In this document: in pieces, positions 24,801-32,164 of the stretch
How the letters are laid out: every line of letters starts with the position of its first letter
Position numbering within the stretch: position 1 is the stretch's first letter
Source: RGIG1959 sp964564305
GTDB lineage: Bacteria > Bacillota > Clostridia > Oscillospirales > Acutalibacteraceae
Assembly: GCA_964564305.1 (NCBI GenBank)
Contig: CAZMAM010000015.1
Location: 1 to 33,494, forward strand
Direction of reading: 5' to 3'
Length of the DNA stretch: 33,494 nt
Made by a program: the position numbers and the translations under genes
The notes under the pieces: model-generated
The model's database searches: none
Seen by the model: only the letters and a program-made list of their open reading frames with translations
What the model was told of the DNA's origin: nothing

Positions 24801-25090
24801 GTCAGCCCGGTCTGCCCGCCCAAAGTGGAAAGCAAACTGTCCGGCTTTTCCCGTTCGATAATCCGTTTGACGGTATCCAAAGTGAGCGGTTCAATATAGA
24901 TTTTATCGGCAATGGCCTTATCGGTCATAATGGTCGCCGGATTAGAGTTGACCAGAACCACCTCTAATCCTTCTTCTTTCAGGGCCCGGCAAGCCTGAGT
25001 ACCGGCATAATCAAATTCGGCGGCCTGCCCGATGACAATAGGGCCGGATCCGATCACCATCACGCGGCGAACAGCAGGATTCAACGGCAT
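21050..25090 (-). CDS. carB-dapF: Carbamoyl-phosphate synthase large subunit fused to diaminopimelate epimerase
   Basis: A single open frame of 1346 codons. Residues 1-1067 are a complete CarB: two ATP-grasp halves, each opening with a Gly-rich site (VMVIGSGPIVIGQAAEFDYA and VIVFGSGPIRIGQGIEFDYA), and a C-terminal MGS-like allosteric domain (~930-1060; TKGTAVVLEAEG, DTANAIAESLRGRW). Residues 1068-1346 are a complete DapF. CarB makes carbamoyl phosphate from CarA-released ammonia, bicarbonate and ATP. The junction ELVDINRMRSDK-MKLHFTKM has no linker; it looks like a normal carB end whose stop has been lost, with TGATAA present in the DNA but out of frame. GGGAGGG precedes the ATG at 25090, which overlaps carA by 10 nt. 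The fusion may be real, or a one-base sequence error may have joined two genes. Confidence 0.85.
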   Translation of the reverse strand: MPLNPAVRRVMVIGSGPIVIGQAAEFDYAGTQACRALKEEGLEVVLVNSNPATIMTDKAIADKIYIEPLTLDTVKRIIEREKPDSLLSTLGGQTGLTLSMQLAKEGFLQSHGVRLLGADPQTIDKAEDRQMFKDTMLSIGQPVIPSKVVNTVEDALVFADEIGYPVIVRPAFTLGGSGGGIAEDKEQLHEIATNGLRLSPITQVLIEKGISGWKEIEFEVMRDSIGNVITVCSMENFDPVGVHTGDSIVIAPAVTLADKEYQMLRSAALDIISALKVEGGCNVQFALHPESFEYAVIEVNPRVSRSSALASKATGYPIAKVAAKIAIGYTLSEIRNAVTHTTYACFEPALDYVVVKFPKWPFDKFVYAKRTLGTQMKATGEVMAIGQIFEEALMKAVRGAEISHSSLNSPKLKSLSDAEIRSNLTVCDDERLFVIFEALKRGVSVEDIHEITMIDEWFLCKLRNLVRLEDELAQGNLSDELYLRAKKFGYPDKVIRDISGCEIAHPRYASYKMVDTCAAEFAAQTPYFYSSFDEENEAEEFIRENGTEKKTVIVFGSGPIRIGQGIEFDYASVHCVWALKRAGYEVVIVNNNPETVSTDFDTADRLYFEPLTSEDVMSIIHTENPYGVVVAFGGQTAIKLTNFLSRNGVNILGTSADSIDRAEDRERFDELLEQLQIRRPKGYTVMTTDEALDAAQRLGYPVLMRPSYVLGGQNMIIAFNEADIREYMAIILSQEIENPILIDKYLMGMELEVDAICDGEDILIPGIMQHIERSGIHSGDSIAVYPAWGIEDHMIETIIDCSRRLAVSLNTRGLVNIQYLIYHNDLYVIEVNPRSSRTIPYISKVTGVPMVDLATRTMLGEKLSDLGYGTGLYPSSAYVAVKVPVFSFEKLTNVDTHLGPEMKSTGEVLGIANTLDEALFKGLIAAGYRLRKKGGVFFTVRDTDKQEIGDVAKKFADLGFKLYATKGTAVVLEAEGLTVSMIPKIHESDNNPITLLESGAVDYIVSTSAKGRIPTLDCVKIRRKAVERSIPCLTSIDTANAIAESLRGRWNANNTELVDINRMRSDKMKLHFTKMHGCGNDYIYFNCMEQDIDNPEGLSLQLSDRHFGIGGDGVVLICPSDIADARMRMFNLDGSEGKMCGNAIRCVGKYLYDKGIVKKETLTIDTLSGVKTLTLHKYDGKVKEVTVDMGKACLNPKEIPVLFDGDSVIDQPITVGEDTYRITCVSIGNPHAVVFCANPEDVDLETVGPLFENHELFPERINTEFIRVIDEHTLKMRVWERGSGETWACGTGACAAVVAAVENGYCRKGSNVTVKLKGGNLVVRYTDDAVFMTGNAEVAFEGVVEI

Positions 25091-26181
25091 AAAGCGTTCC
25101 CTCCCGTCATCATCGAAATAAAGCGATCAAAGAGAAAAGCCGTATCTCTCGGCCCTGCGCACGCCTCCGGATGAAACTGCACCGAAAAGCAGCAATCGTC
25201 GGGGTAATTCACACCCTCGCAAGTTCCGTCGTTGGCATTGATGAAGCTGACGCGAACATTGGGGGGCAATGAATCCCCCACCACCGTGTATCCGTGATTC
25301 TGACTGGTAATATATACCCGCCCGGTATCCGTATCGGTGGCCGGTTGATTGGCGCCCCTGTGACCATATTTCAGTTTTTCCGTGCGGCCGCCGTGCGCCA
25401 GCGCCAATAACTGATGCCCAAGGCAAATACCGAATGTAGGGATTTTTTTGGGCAAAAGCCGTCGGAGTTCACGAATAATCTCACGGTTATCCGCGGGATT
25501 ACCGGGCCCGTTCGAAAGCATCAGGCCGTCGGGATTCAGTTCTATGATACGCTTGGCGGTGGTATCGTAAGGAACTGTCGTTACCTCGCACCCGCGCCGA
25601 ACCAATTCCCTCGCAATATTGCGTTTTGCGCCGAAATCCCACAAAACCACCCGGGCCACCGGTTTTCCCTCCGGGCGGAGGGTGTATTCCTCATGACCAC
25701 CCACAGACGATACGGCATCGGTCACTTTGTACGCCCGAATTTCTTCCAATATCGCCGGTAAATCGGAAATATTTACCGTAATCTTGGCGTTCATCACACC
25801 GACCTCACGCACCATACGGGTGAGCTGCCGGGTATCAATGCCGTATAAGCCGACAATTCCCTGTTCTCGCAAAAAGGTGTCAAGATCCCCTTCGCTGCGG
25901 AAGTTGGAGGGATCCGGACACCAATCGCGGACAATATATCCTTTTAAAACGGGAGAGCGGCTTTCAAAGTCATCGGGAATAATACCGTAATTACCGATAA
26001 GCGGGAATGTCTGTACCACAATCTGGCCGTAATAACTGGGATCAGTCAGCGTTTCCAAATAGCCGGTCATCGCGGTTGTAAAGACAATCTCCCCCACCGC
26101 GTCTTTGGCATCGCCAAAGGGATGCCCCGTGAATATCTTTCCGTTTTCCAGCACAAGATAGGCTGTTTGCGGCTGACTCAT
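25081..26181 (-). CDS. carA: Carbamoyl-phosphate synthase small subunit
   Basis: 366 aa, the usual length. The N-terminal half (YLVLENGKIFTGHPFG, TTAMTGYLETLTDPSY, GIDTRQLTR) is the CarA-specific domain. The C-terminal half is a class-I glutamine amidotransferase with nucleophile C253 (GICLGHQLLALA) and the histidine/glutamate of SVQFHPEA. It releases ammonia from glutamine for CarB. GGGGAGG overlaps the stop of the ANTAR gene 14 nt upstream, and its own 3' end overlaps carB by 10 nt, so the three are translationally coupled. No pyrimidine gene or PyrR-type leader is adjacent. Confidence 0.97.
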   Translation of the reverse strand: MSQPQTAYLVLENGKIFTGHPFGDAKDAVGEIVFTTAMTGYLETLTDPSYYGQIVVQTFPLIGNYGIIPDDFESRSPVLKGYIVRDWCPDPSNFRSEGDLDTFLREQGIVGLYGIDTRQLTRMVREVGVMNAKITVNISDLPAILEEIRAYKVTDAVSSVGGHEEYTLRPEGKPVARVVLWDFGAKRNIARELVRRGCEVTTVPYDTTAKRIIELNPDGLMLSNGPGNPADNREIIRELRRLLPKKIPTFGICLGHQLLALAHGGRTEKLKYGHRGANQPATDTDTGRVYITSQNHGYTVVGDSLPPNVRVSFINANDGTCEGVNYPDDCCFSVQFHPEACAGPRDTAFLFDRFISMMTGGNALCR

Positions 26182-26195
26182 ATCCGCAACCTCCC

Positions 26196-26762
26196 CTATG
26201 TTTCATACGCTTTCAACAGGGCCTTTGCCACATCCACCCGCGGCAGACGACGATCCATCGCCTGCTTTTCAATATACCGGTGCGCCTGCGGCTCACTCAG
26301 CCCCAAATATTGTATCAATGTGCACTTGGCTCTGTCGATTAAACGAAGCTCCTCAATTTTCATTTGCAAAGAAGCGTTTTCGCTTTGCAAAACCGTAAGG
26401 CGCCTCCGAAGCGCCAGTGAAAACTGAATCGCCTGCGTAAAAAGCGGAAGCGAAAAAGGCTTTTCCAAAGTAAAGACGCCCAAAGACAGCGCTTTATCTT
26501 TCCATACGGGATCTCCGTCCGCTTTCAGGAGCAAAAGGACGGCGCAAGTCGTGTTCTGCGCAATATCCTCCGCCAGTTCCAGCCCGCTTTCTCCGCCCAC
26601 CGGAGCGTTAATCATCACCAAATCGGTTTTGTTTGCCTGAATTTTCCCGCGCGCAACGGCGCAATTTTCCGCTATATGAAGAATATATTGCTCTTTGCTC
26701 AGCAAAGCAAAAAGAGCGTCACAAGCTTTTCCGGGTGAGGAGACCAGCAAAATTTCCCGCAT
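26196..26762 (-). CDS. ANTAR-domain antiterminator with degenerate receiver
   Basis: 188 aa. Residues 1-120 follow a response-regulator receiver (REILLVSSPGKACDALFALL, then LEKPFSLPLF), but the acidic pair is SS and the phospho-acceptor position is N52 (VMINAPVGGESG), so phosphorylation is unlikely. A coiled-coil (LTVLQSENASLQMKIEELRL) leads to a C-terminal ANTAR domain (DRAKCTLIQYLGLSEPQAHR, YIEKQAMDRRL), which binds tandem RNA hairpins and prevents termination. It is the first gene after a leader containing an intrinsic terminator and is coupled to carA. In clostridia, ANTAR proteins accompany glutamine/glutamate genes, as here. The signal input is unknown. Confidence 0.93.
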   Translation of the reverse strand: MREILLVSSPGKACDALFALLSKEQYILHIAENCAVARGKIQANKTDLVMINAPVGGESGLELAEDIAQNTTCAVLLLLKADGDPVWKDKALSLGVFTLEKPFSLPLFTQAIQFSLALRRRLTVLQSENASLQMKIEELRLIDRAKCTLIQYLGLSEPQAHRYIEKQAMDRRLPRVDVAKALLKAYET

Positions 26763-26869
26763 TTTGCACCCCTCCGTACATAGAGAAACCGTTCATATTC
26801 GATATTGCCATAAGGGCGGTATTCCTTGACACTGTTCCCATATAACGCCTGTTTTTCATCCCCATTTTG

Positions 26870-26913
26870 CAAAAATCCCCGCGAATATCGGCCGATATTC
26901 GCCGAGGTTTTTG
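26870..26913 (-). terminator. Leader terminator/attenuator before the ANTAR-car-dap operon
   Basis: A 22-bp perfect palindrome (26881-26902; GCGAATATCGG and its complement) is extended by further pairing to ~20 bp. On the minus strand it is followed by GGGGATTTTTGC. It lies downstream of the promoter at 26998-27026 and ~107 nt before the ANTAR start, so transcription of the operon must pass it. I could not confidently pick out the paired hexaloop hairpins that ANTAR proteins bind. Confidence 0.85.
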
Positions 26914-26997
26914 TTTAAGCAGCAAAAAACAGATTGGCTTTTCGCGAAAAATCAGCGCGGGACGATTACCTCCACCGCAATTTTCACCGACTATTTT

Positions 26998-27026
26998 ATT
27001 ATACACATTTTTCCCCGCGAGGTCAA
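26998..27026 (-). promoter_or_regulatory. Promoter of the ANTAR-carA-carB-dapF-dapL operon
   Basis: TTGACC (27026-27021), a 17-nt spacer and TATAAT (27003-26998), starting immediately after the stop codon of the GXGXG gene. The transcript would carry a ~230-nt leader including the terminator hairpin. Confidence 0.85.
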
Positions 27027-27029
27027 CGG

Positions 27030-27752
27030 TTAATTCGCCACATACATCTGTTTATACGGATTTTTCGTGTCCGGAGTCAGAACAAAGAAGGGGTGGGCCA
27101 TAACGGTTTCAAAATTTACGCCAAACGCTTCACAAAAATATCGCACCTGAACACCGATTTCGGAAAGATCCGCCTCATTTGCCTGCCGGCACAAAATCTG
27201 CTTCGGCAGATGCTGAGGCACTTCCCGACAGCGCACCGCGATTTTTCCGCCGTGCATTCCCGTACCGCAAAAATTGGAATGAAAGCTCTCCCCGTCTCCG
27301 TCCAAACCCAGCACAATAATCAGGCCTCCCGCCTGATATTCACCCAAAAAGCTTCCCGCATGCCCGCCGACAACCAAAACGGGAATTTTGTCCCGGTAGG
27401 CTTTCATATGGATACCGGCCCGATACCCGGTATTGCCCCGAACCAGAATCCGCCCGCCCCGCATAGCGTATCCCGTAGCATCGCCGGCATCCCCGTGGAT
27501 GATAATACTGCCTTCGTTCATGGTATCTCCGGTCGCGTCCTGCGCGTTTCCGTAAACCACCACGTTTGCCCCGTTTAAATATGCGCCCAGCGCATTTCCC
27601 GGGGTACCGTGAATAATCACGGTTTTGTCCGATAACCCATCCGCAATATATCGCTGCCCGATGCAATGCTCAATCGTCACTGTGCTCTCCGGAGAGGAAC
27701 GAACCTGTTCGTTGAGATCCCGAAAATGCTGCAATCCCGCATCGATTGTCAT
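27030..27752 (-). CDS. Glutamate synthase GXGXG-domain subunit
   Basis: 240 aa. This is the C-terminal beta-helix domain of glutamate synthase (GltB alpha subunit) as a separate protein. Repeats with the GxxxG(x)G pattern are plain: VIIHGTPGNALGAYLNGANV, VVYGNAQDATGDTMNEGSI, IIHGDAGDATGYAMRGGRI and VLVVGGHAGSFLGEY. In the holoenzyme it supports the intersubunit channel and packing rather than catalysis. It is the last gene of the glt operon, 13 nt after the FAD oxidoreductase. Confidence 0.93.
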   Translation of the reverse strand: MTIDAGLQHFRDLNEQVRSSPESTVTIEHCIGQRYIADGLSDKTVIIHGTPGNALGAYLNGANVVVYGNAQDATGDTMNEGSIIIHGDAGDATGYAMRGGRILVRGNTGYRAGIHMKAYRDKIPVLVVGGHAGSFLGEYQAGGLIIVLGLDGDGESFHSNFCGTGMHGGKIAVRCREVPQHLPKQILCRQANEADLSEIGVQVRYFCEAFGVNFETVMAHPFFVLTPDTKNPYKQMYVAN

Positions 27753-27765
27753 GGAACATTCCTCC

Positions 27766-28998
27766 TTAATGAGGCATACTTAAATCCTGCTCACGGATTG
27801 CCCGGGAAAACGCCATTAACTGCGGCCTTTCACAAATGCGCTCAAAATCAATCGAATCCAGCGGAGTTCGGTTGCGTATCATCGCGGTATATATCCCCGC
27901 GCGGGCCACATCCCCGACCAAAATATATCCCTTAAGCAAATTATCTTTATAAAATAAAGCCTTGTACCCGTCCTCGCTTTTACGGACATACGTTTTCCCG
28001 GTATAACTCCCCGCCGTAATAATATGATATCCGAAAAACCCGATGGCATTCATGGGAATGGCCCTATCGTACGGGTGACTGTCGTCCCCCGACATATGTC
28101 TTCCGGCACATTCGCCTTGCATATACGCATTGGGCAAAAGCGCCAGAATTCGGCTTTCCCCGGCAGATATGTCGTAACTTTCCGTGCAATCCCCTGCAGC
28201 GTAAATGTCCGGTAAATCCGTTCTGCAGAATTTGTCAGTGAGAATTCCCCTTCCGACCATCCCGCCGGCGGCCTTCACAAGTTCCACGTTGGGACGCACT
28301 CCGACCGCCACCACCACAATATCAAAGGGAATCTTCTCCCCATTTTGCAAAATGGCGGTATCTTGTGTAAAGCGCGCAACGCTGTTGTGCAGATAAAAGC
28401 GAACCCCTTTGGCTTCTATGTGAGACTGCACCAAGGACGAACCGGTTTCATCCAAAATACTCGGCAGGATTCTGTCGGCCAAATCCACTACCGTTACCCG
28501 CTGCACTTTATCTGCGATTCCTTCCACACATTTTAATCCAATCAGCCCGGCGCCGACCACCAGCACTCGTGCCTTCAGGGAAAGAGCCGTATCCAAAGCC
28601 CTGGCGTCATCCAATGTCATAAAATGAAATTTTTTCTGGACATTTTCCAGCCCGTCCATAGGAGGAATAAACGGCCTTGAACCGGTTGCGACCAGCAGCT
28701 TATCGTACGTTAAGATTTCACCGTCTTCCAGCCTGACCGAATGCGCCATAGGATCGACAGCAACGGCCTTTCGCCCCAGCAAAGCGGTAACGTGATTTTT
28801 TTCGTAAAAATCATCCGGACGGTATTTCATGCGCTGTTCATCGGTTTTTCCGTACAAAAGATAAGAAATTAACGGACGGGAATAAGTATGGTGCGGTTCG
28901 TCCGATACGACGGTGACGGCGCTCGACCGATCACGCGCGCGGAATCCTTCAATACAGCCGACAGCAGCGGCGGAATTGCCGATGATCACAATTTTCAC
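27766..28998 (-). CDS. FAD/NAD(P)H oxidoreductase subunit of glutamate synthase
   Basis: 410 aa of the Pyr_redox_2 family. The N-terminal FAD site is KIVIIGNSAAAVGCIEGF. The NAD(P)-binding GxGxxG (VLVVGAGLIGLKCVEG) is near residue 145. A second FAD motif TDLPDIYAAGDCTE is near 270. It resembles NADH:rubredoxin oxidoreductase and nitrite-reductase-type flavoproteins. In this operon it most likely takes electrons from a pyridine nucleotide and passes them, through the 4Fe-4S protein, to the FMN synthase subunit, replacing GltD. Spacings of 3 nt and 13 nt to its neighbours show tight operon packing. Confidence 0.93.
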   Translation of the reverse strand: MKIVIIGNSAAAVGCIEGFRARDRSSAVTVVSDEPHHTYSRPLISYLLYGKTDEQRMKYRPDDFYEKNHVTALLGRKAVAVDPMAHSVRLEDGEILTYDKLLVATGSRPFIPPMDGLENVQKKFHFMTLDDARALDTALSLKARVLVVGAGLIGLKCVEGIADKVQRVTVVDLADRILPSILDETGSSLVQSHIEAKGVRFYLHNSVARFTQDTAILQNGEKIPFDIVVVAVGVRPNVELVKAAGGMVGRGILTDKFCRTDLPDIYAAGDCTESYDISAGESRILALLPNAYMQGECAGRHMSGDDSHPYDRAIPMNAIGFFGYHIITAGSYTGKTYVRKSEDGYKALFYKDNLLKGYILVGDVARAGIYTAMIRNRTPLDSIDFERICERPQLMAFSRAIREQDLSMPH

Positions 28999-29001
28999 GG
29001 T

Positions 29002-29439
29002 TCATTCTCCTCTGTCTTCAAACACAATCGCCCGATTGGGACAGCCCTGCACACAAGCCGGCTCCCCACGCGCATTATCCGTACACAATTCACATTTTTG
29101 CATAACGCTGTGATCACTCGCCGGCATAATGGCTCCGTAAGGGCAGGACAGAACACAGGTAAAACACCCGACACATTTTTGCCGATCAATGTGAATAATG
29201 CCGTCTCGAACGGTGAGGGCGCCAGAGATACAACTTTTCACGCAAAGCGGTTCCCGACAATGACGGCAGGAAACCGCAAAACTGATGCCGTTTGCTTCCT
29301 CGATTTGAATACGGGGATTAATCTTAACCCCTTTCAGCGCCTTCACCATACTGTCTATTCCGGAATTGGCGAAAGCGCAATAGTATTCGCAGAGATGACA
29401 GCCAAGGCACCATTTTTCATTGACATATACCCGTTTCAT
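29002..29439 (-). CDS. 4Fe-4S electron-transfer protein of glutamate synthase
   Basis: About 145 aa. The frame opens further upstream inside gltB, but GGGGAGGAG lies ~7 nt before the ATG at 29439 (MKRVYVNEKWCLGC). Four cysteine groups are visible: WCLGCHLCEYYC, CRHCREPLCVKSC, CVGCFTCVLSCPYG and CELCTDNARGEPACVQGCP. This is the HycB/DmsB-like pattern for up to four [4Fe-4S] clusters. It should shuttle electrons between the FAD oxidoreductase and the FMN synthase. The gap to the gene before is 16 nt and to the one after is 3 nt. Confidence 0.93.
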   Translation of the reverse strand: MKRVYVNEKWCLGCHLCEYYCAFANSGIDSMVKALKGVKINPRIQIEEANGISFAVSCRHCREPLCVKSCISGALTVRDGIIHIDRQKCVGCFTCVLSCPYGAIMPASDHSVMQKCELCTDNARGEPACVQGCPNRAIVFEDRGE

Positions 29440-29455
29440 CGGTTGCTCCTCCCCG

Positions 29456-30961
29456 CTACTCGCCGGCGTGACGGATACCCAATATATCCAATTCCTTTTG
29501 ATTGAGACCGACACCGCGCAACATCAGACGGTTTCCACGAAGCGCCTCAATGGAATTGATGCCCATGCCGCCCATCATTTCCTTAATTTCGTGCGTCCAC
29601 GCGGTAATTAAATTCACAAGCCGCTGACTGCCGACATCCGGATTCAGCCGGCGCACCAGTTCCGGGCGCTGAGTGGCAATGCCCCAGTTGCATTTTCCCT
29701 GATTACAGGTGCGGCACAGATGACATCCGAGAGCCAAAAGCGCCCCGGTTGCGATATACACGGCATCCGCGCCCAGCGCGATAGCTTTGACCACGTCCGC
29801 GCTGGATCGGATACTTCCGCCCGCAATCAAGGAAACATTGCCCCGGATGCCCTCATCCCGAAGGCGCTGATCCACGCTGGCAAGCGCCAATTCAATAGGA
29901 ATGCCGATATTATCGCGAATACGGGTAGGAGCGGCGCCCGTTCCTCCGCGAAAGCCGTCGATGGCAATAATGTCCGCTCCGCTTCGGGCGATTCCGCTGG
30001 CGATGGCCGCCACGTTGTGAACGGCAGCAATTTTGACAATAACCGGTTTTTTGTAATCGGTCGCTTCTTTTAAGGAAAAAACCAACTGCCGCAAATCTTC
30101 AATGGAATAAATATCGTGATGGGGAGCGGGAGAGATGGCATCGGATCCCTCGGGAATCATACGGGTACGGGAAACGTCGTCCACGATTTTTTCGCCGGGC
30201 AAATGCCCTCCGATACCCGGTTTCGCCCCTTGGCCCATTTTAATTTCGATGGCGGCGCCCGCCTCTAAGTAATCTTTATGAACGCCGAATCTTCCGCTCG
30301 CCACCTGAACGATGGTGTTCGGGCCGTACCGGTAAAAATCCTCGTGTAAACCGCCCTCACCGGTATTGTAATAAATACCGAGTTCCTGTGCGGCACGCGC
30401 AAGGCTTTCGTGCGCGTTATAACTGATCGATCCGTACGACATGGCTGAAAACATGATTGGTGTGGATAATTCCAGCTGGGGCGGCAAATTATTGGTAAGA
30501 TGGCCCCGGTTATCCCGCTCGATGCGATCCGGCTTTTTCCCCAAAAATGTTCGGGTTTCCATCGGTTCCCGCAACGGATCGATAGACGGATTGGTCACCT
30601 GAGAAGCGTTAATGAGGATCTTATCCCAGTATACCGGGTACGGTTTCGGATTACCCATAGCTGAAAGCAGCACTCCGCCGCTTTCCGCCTGACGGTAAAT
30701 TTCCGTAATGTTATCCGCCGTCCAATTGGCGCTTTCCTTATAAATATGTTCGGTTTTGACAATTTTGAGCGCCCTTGTCGGGCAAATCGACACACAGCGA
30801 TGACAGTTGACGCATTTGCTTTCATCGGAAACCATCATACCGAGATCCGGGTCAAAGGCATGCACTTCATTGGCGCACTGCCGTTCGCATACGCGACAGG
30901 CAATACAGCGATCCGGATTGCGAATCACTTCATATTCCGGATAGATGTAATTTATCGGCAT
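29456..30961 (-). CDS. gltB: Glutamate synthase FMN subunit with N-terminal ferredoxin domain
   Basis: 501 aa, the archaeal-type central synthase. Residues 1-65 hold two [4Fe-4S] motifs (C19xxC22xxC25xxxC29 and C50xxC53xxC56xxxC60). The remainder is the FMN-binding (beta/alpha)8 domain: PIMFSAMSYGSISYNAHESL, YNTGEGGLHEDFYRYG, EIKMGQGAKPGIGGHLPG, ADIIAIDGFRGGTGAAPTR. The 3Fe-4S-type cysteine region is GCHLCRTCNQGKCNWGIATQ. It condenses 2-oxoglutarate with ammonia from the glutaminase subunit, followed by reduction to glutamate. Its start overlaps the glutaminase gene by 10 nt. Confidence 0.95.
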   Translation of the reverse strand: MPINYIYPEYEVIRNPDRCIACRVCERQCANEVHAFDPDLGMMVSDESKCVNCHRCVSICPTRALKIVKTEHIYKESANWTADNITEIYRQAESGGVLLSAMGNPKPYPVYWDKILINASQVTNPSIDPLREPMETRTFLGKKPDRIERDNRGHLTNNLPPQLELSTPIMFSAMSYGSISYNAHESLARAAQELGIYYNTGEGGLHEDFYRYGPNTIVQVASGRFGVHKDYLEAGAAIEIKMGQGAKPGIGGHLPGEKIVDDVSRTRMIPEGSDAISPAPHHDIYSIEDLRQLVFSLKEATDYKKPVIVKIAAVHNVAAIASGIARSGADIIAIDGFRGGTGAAPTRIRDNIGIPIELALASVDQRLRDEGIRGNVSLIAGGSIRSSADVVKAIALGADAVYIATGALLALGCHLCRTCNQGKCNWGIATQRPELVRRLNPDVGSQRLVNLITAWTHEIKEMMGGMGINSIEALRGNRLMLRGVGLNQKELDILGIRHAGE

Positions 30962-32055
30962 GTCTGCTCACCTTCTCCGTTTAGCGTAAGAATCACCGGC
31001 TCGCCGCCCCTCGGCGACCAGACTCTATCCAGTGTAGGCTGAATCACGCGTATGGCGGATTCTTCACTGGAGATATAGACCGTATCGTCTTTTTCCGCCA
31101 CAACCATGGAGCGCAATTTCAGACGGTCGTTCAATGCCATTAACCCGCCTTCAAAACCCACGAGGATAGAAAATGGCCCGGTGACCAGCAAACTGCCGAA
31201 AGCGCTGCGCAAATAGGTGAGTCTGGATTTATCCTCCGGGCTCCGGTGATCAATGGTAGACCAGAAAGGAGCGGCAATCACATTGGCGGTTTCTTCCCAT
31301 GTAAGGCCCTGACGGCGCACCAGATAATCAACAATATACGTGATAACTTCGGTATCAGTCAGAAGCGTGCATTTGTAGCCGAACATCTCGATATACCGGC
31401 GATTGGCGTCGAATGAACTGATTTCCCCGTTATGAACAATGGAATAATCCAACATGGCAAAAGGATGCGCACCGCCCCACCATCCCGGCGTATTGGTGGG
31501 ATAACGGCCGTGCGCCGTCCAGCAATAACCCTCATATTCCTCTAAGCGGTAGAACCTTCCCACATCTTCCGGAAAGCCAACCGCTTTGAAAACCCCCATA
31601 TTTTTCCCGCTGGAGAAAACATAGGCACCATCCACCTTGGTGTTGATGCGCATCACCAAACGGGCAACATATTCCTTTTCATCCAGATGATTATTCTCTA
31701 ACTTACGTTTTCGGGGCATAAGAAAATACCGCCAAATCATTGGCGCATCGGTAATTTGCGGAATTTTGCAAACCGGAATCTCCCCCAAAGCACCTACTTC
31801 AAAATGAGAATTGAGAATCCGTTCACATTCTTCCTTGGCTTTCTGACTGTCGTAGAAAATATGAAAAGCGTATAAATTTTTATATTCCGGATAAATGCCG
31901 TATGCGGCAAACCCTCCGCCAAGGCCGTTGGAACGGTCATGCATCACCGAAATGGAACGGATGATATCCGCCCCGGTCTGCCGTTTGCCGCTGCGTGAAA
32001 AAATGCCTGAGATGGCGCATCCGGACGGAATGCGCATCTGCCCTTCTTTCAGCAT
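30952..32055 (-). CDS. Glutamate synthase glutaminase (class-II amidotransferase) subunit
   Basis: 367 aa. The N-terminal nucleophile family signature is SGCAISGIF, with C13 the probable catalytic residue, requiring removal of a short propeptide (or start at the in-frame ATG seven codons in). Other class-II features: TAHGRYPTNTPGWWGGAHPF, the FAMLDYSIVHNGEISSF block with the oxyanion-hole NG, and TDTEVITYIVDYL. It releases ammonia from glutamine for the FMN subunit. It is the first gene of the five-gene operon, 45 nt from a consensus promoter. Confidence 0.94.
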   Translation of the reverse strand: MLKEGQMRIPSGCAISGIFSRSGKRQTGADIIRSISVMHDRSNGLGGGFAAYGIYPEYKNLYAFHIFYDSQKAKEECERILNSHFEVGALGEIPVCKIPQITDAPMIWRYFLMPRKRKLENNHLDEKEYVARLVMRINTKVDGAYVFSSGKNMGVFKAVGFPEDVGRFYRLEEYEGYCWTAHGRYPTNTPGWWGGAHPFAMLDYSIVHNGEISSFDANRRYIEMFGYKCTLLTDTEVITYIVDYLVRRQGLTWEETANVIAAPFWSTIDHRSPEDKSRLTYLRSAFGSLLVTGPFSILVGFEGGLMALNDRLKLRSMVVAEKDDTVYISSEESAIRVIQPTLDRVWSPRGGEPVILTLNGEGEQTCR

Positions 32056-32101
32056 AGACAGCCCCCCATATTATTCATTCCGCCTATTGAAGCTATCGGT
32101 T

Positions 32102-32130
32102 ATTATACCGCTCGTCCTCCCGCTTGTCAA
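32102..32130 (-). promoter_or_regulatory. Promoter of the split glutamate synthase operon
   Basis: TTGACA (32130-32125), a 17-nt spacer and TATAAT (32107-32102): a full consensus sigma-A promoter. The leader is short and contains no terminator, unlike the ANTAR operon. Confidence 0.9.
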
Positions 32131-32164
32131 GCAAAATGAAAGATTCTTTTCCGTGAATTTCGCA

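Noticed and set aside
24305..24967. 220-codon plus-strand frame opposite carB
   Set aside because: It is antisense to a clearly coding gene and its residues are the biased shadow of the carB frame; no ribosome binding site.
26870..26913. Simple terminator of the glt operon only
   Set aside because: A consensus promoter lies between the glt stop codon and the hairpin, so the hairpin sits in the next operon's leader; it may still stop glt read-through.
27030..32055. Standard two-subunit GltB/GltD glutamate synthase
   Set aside because: Domains are on separate genes and the FAD protein is not GltD-like; the archaeal-type split enzyme fits better.
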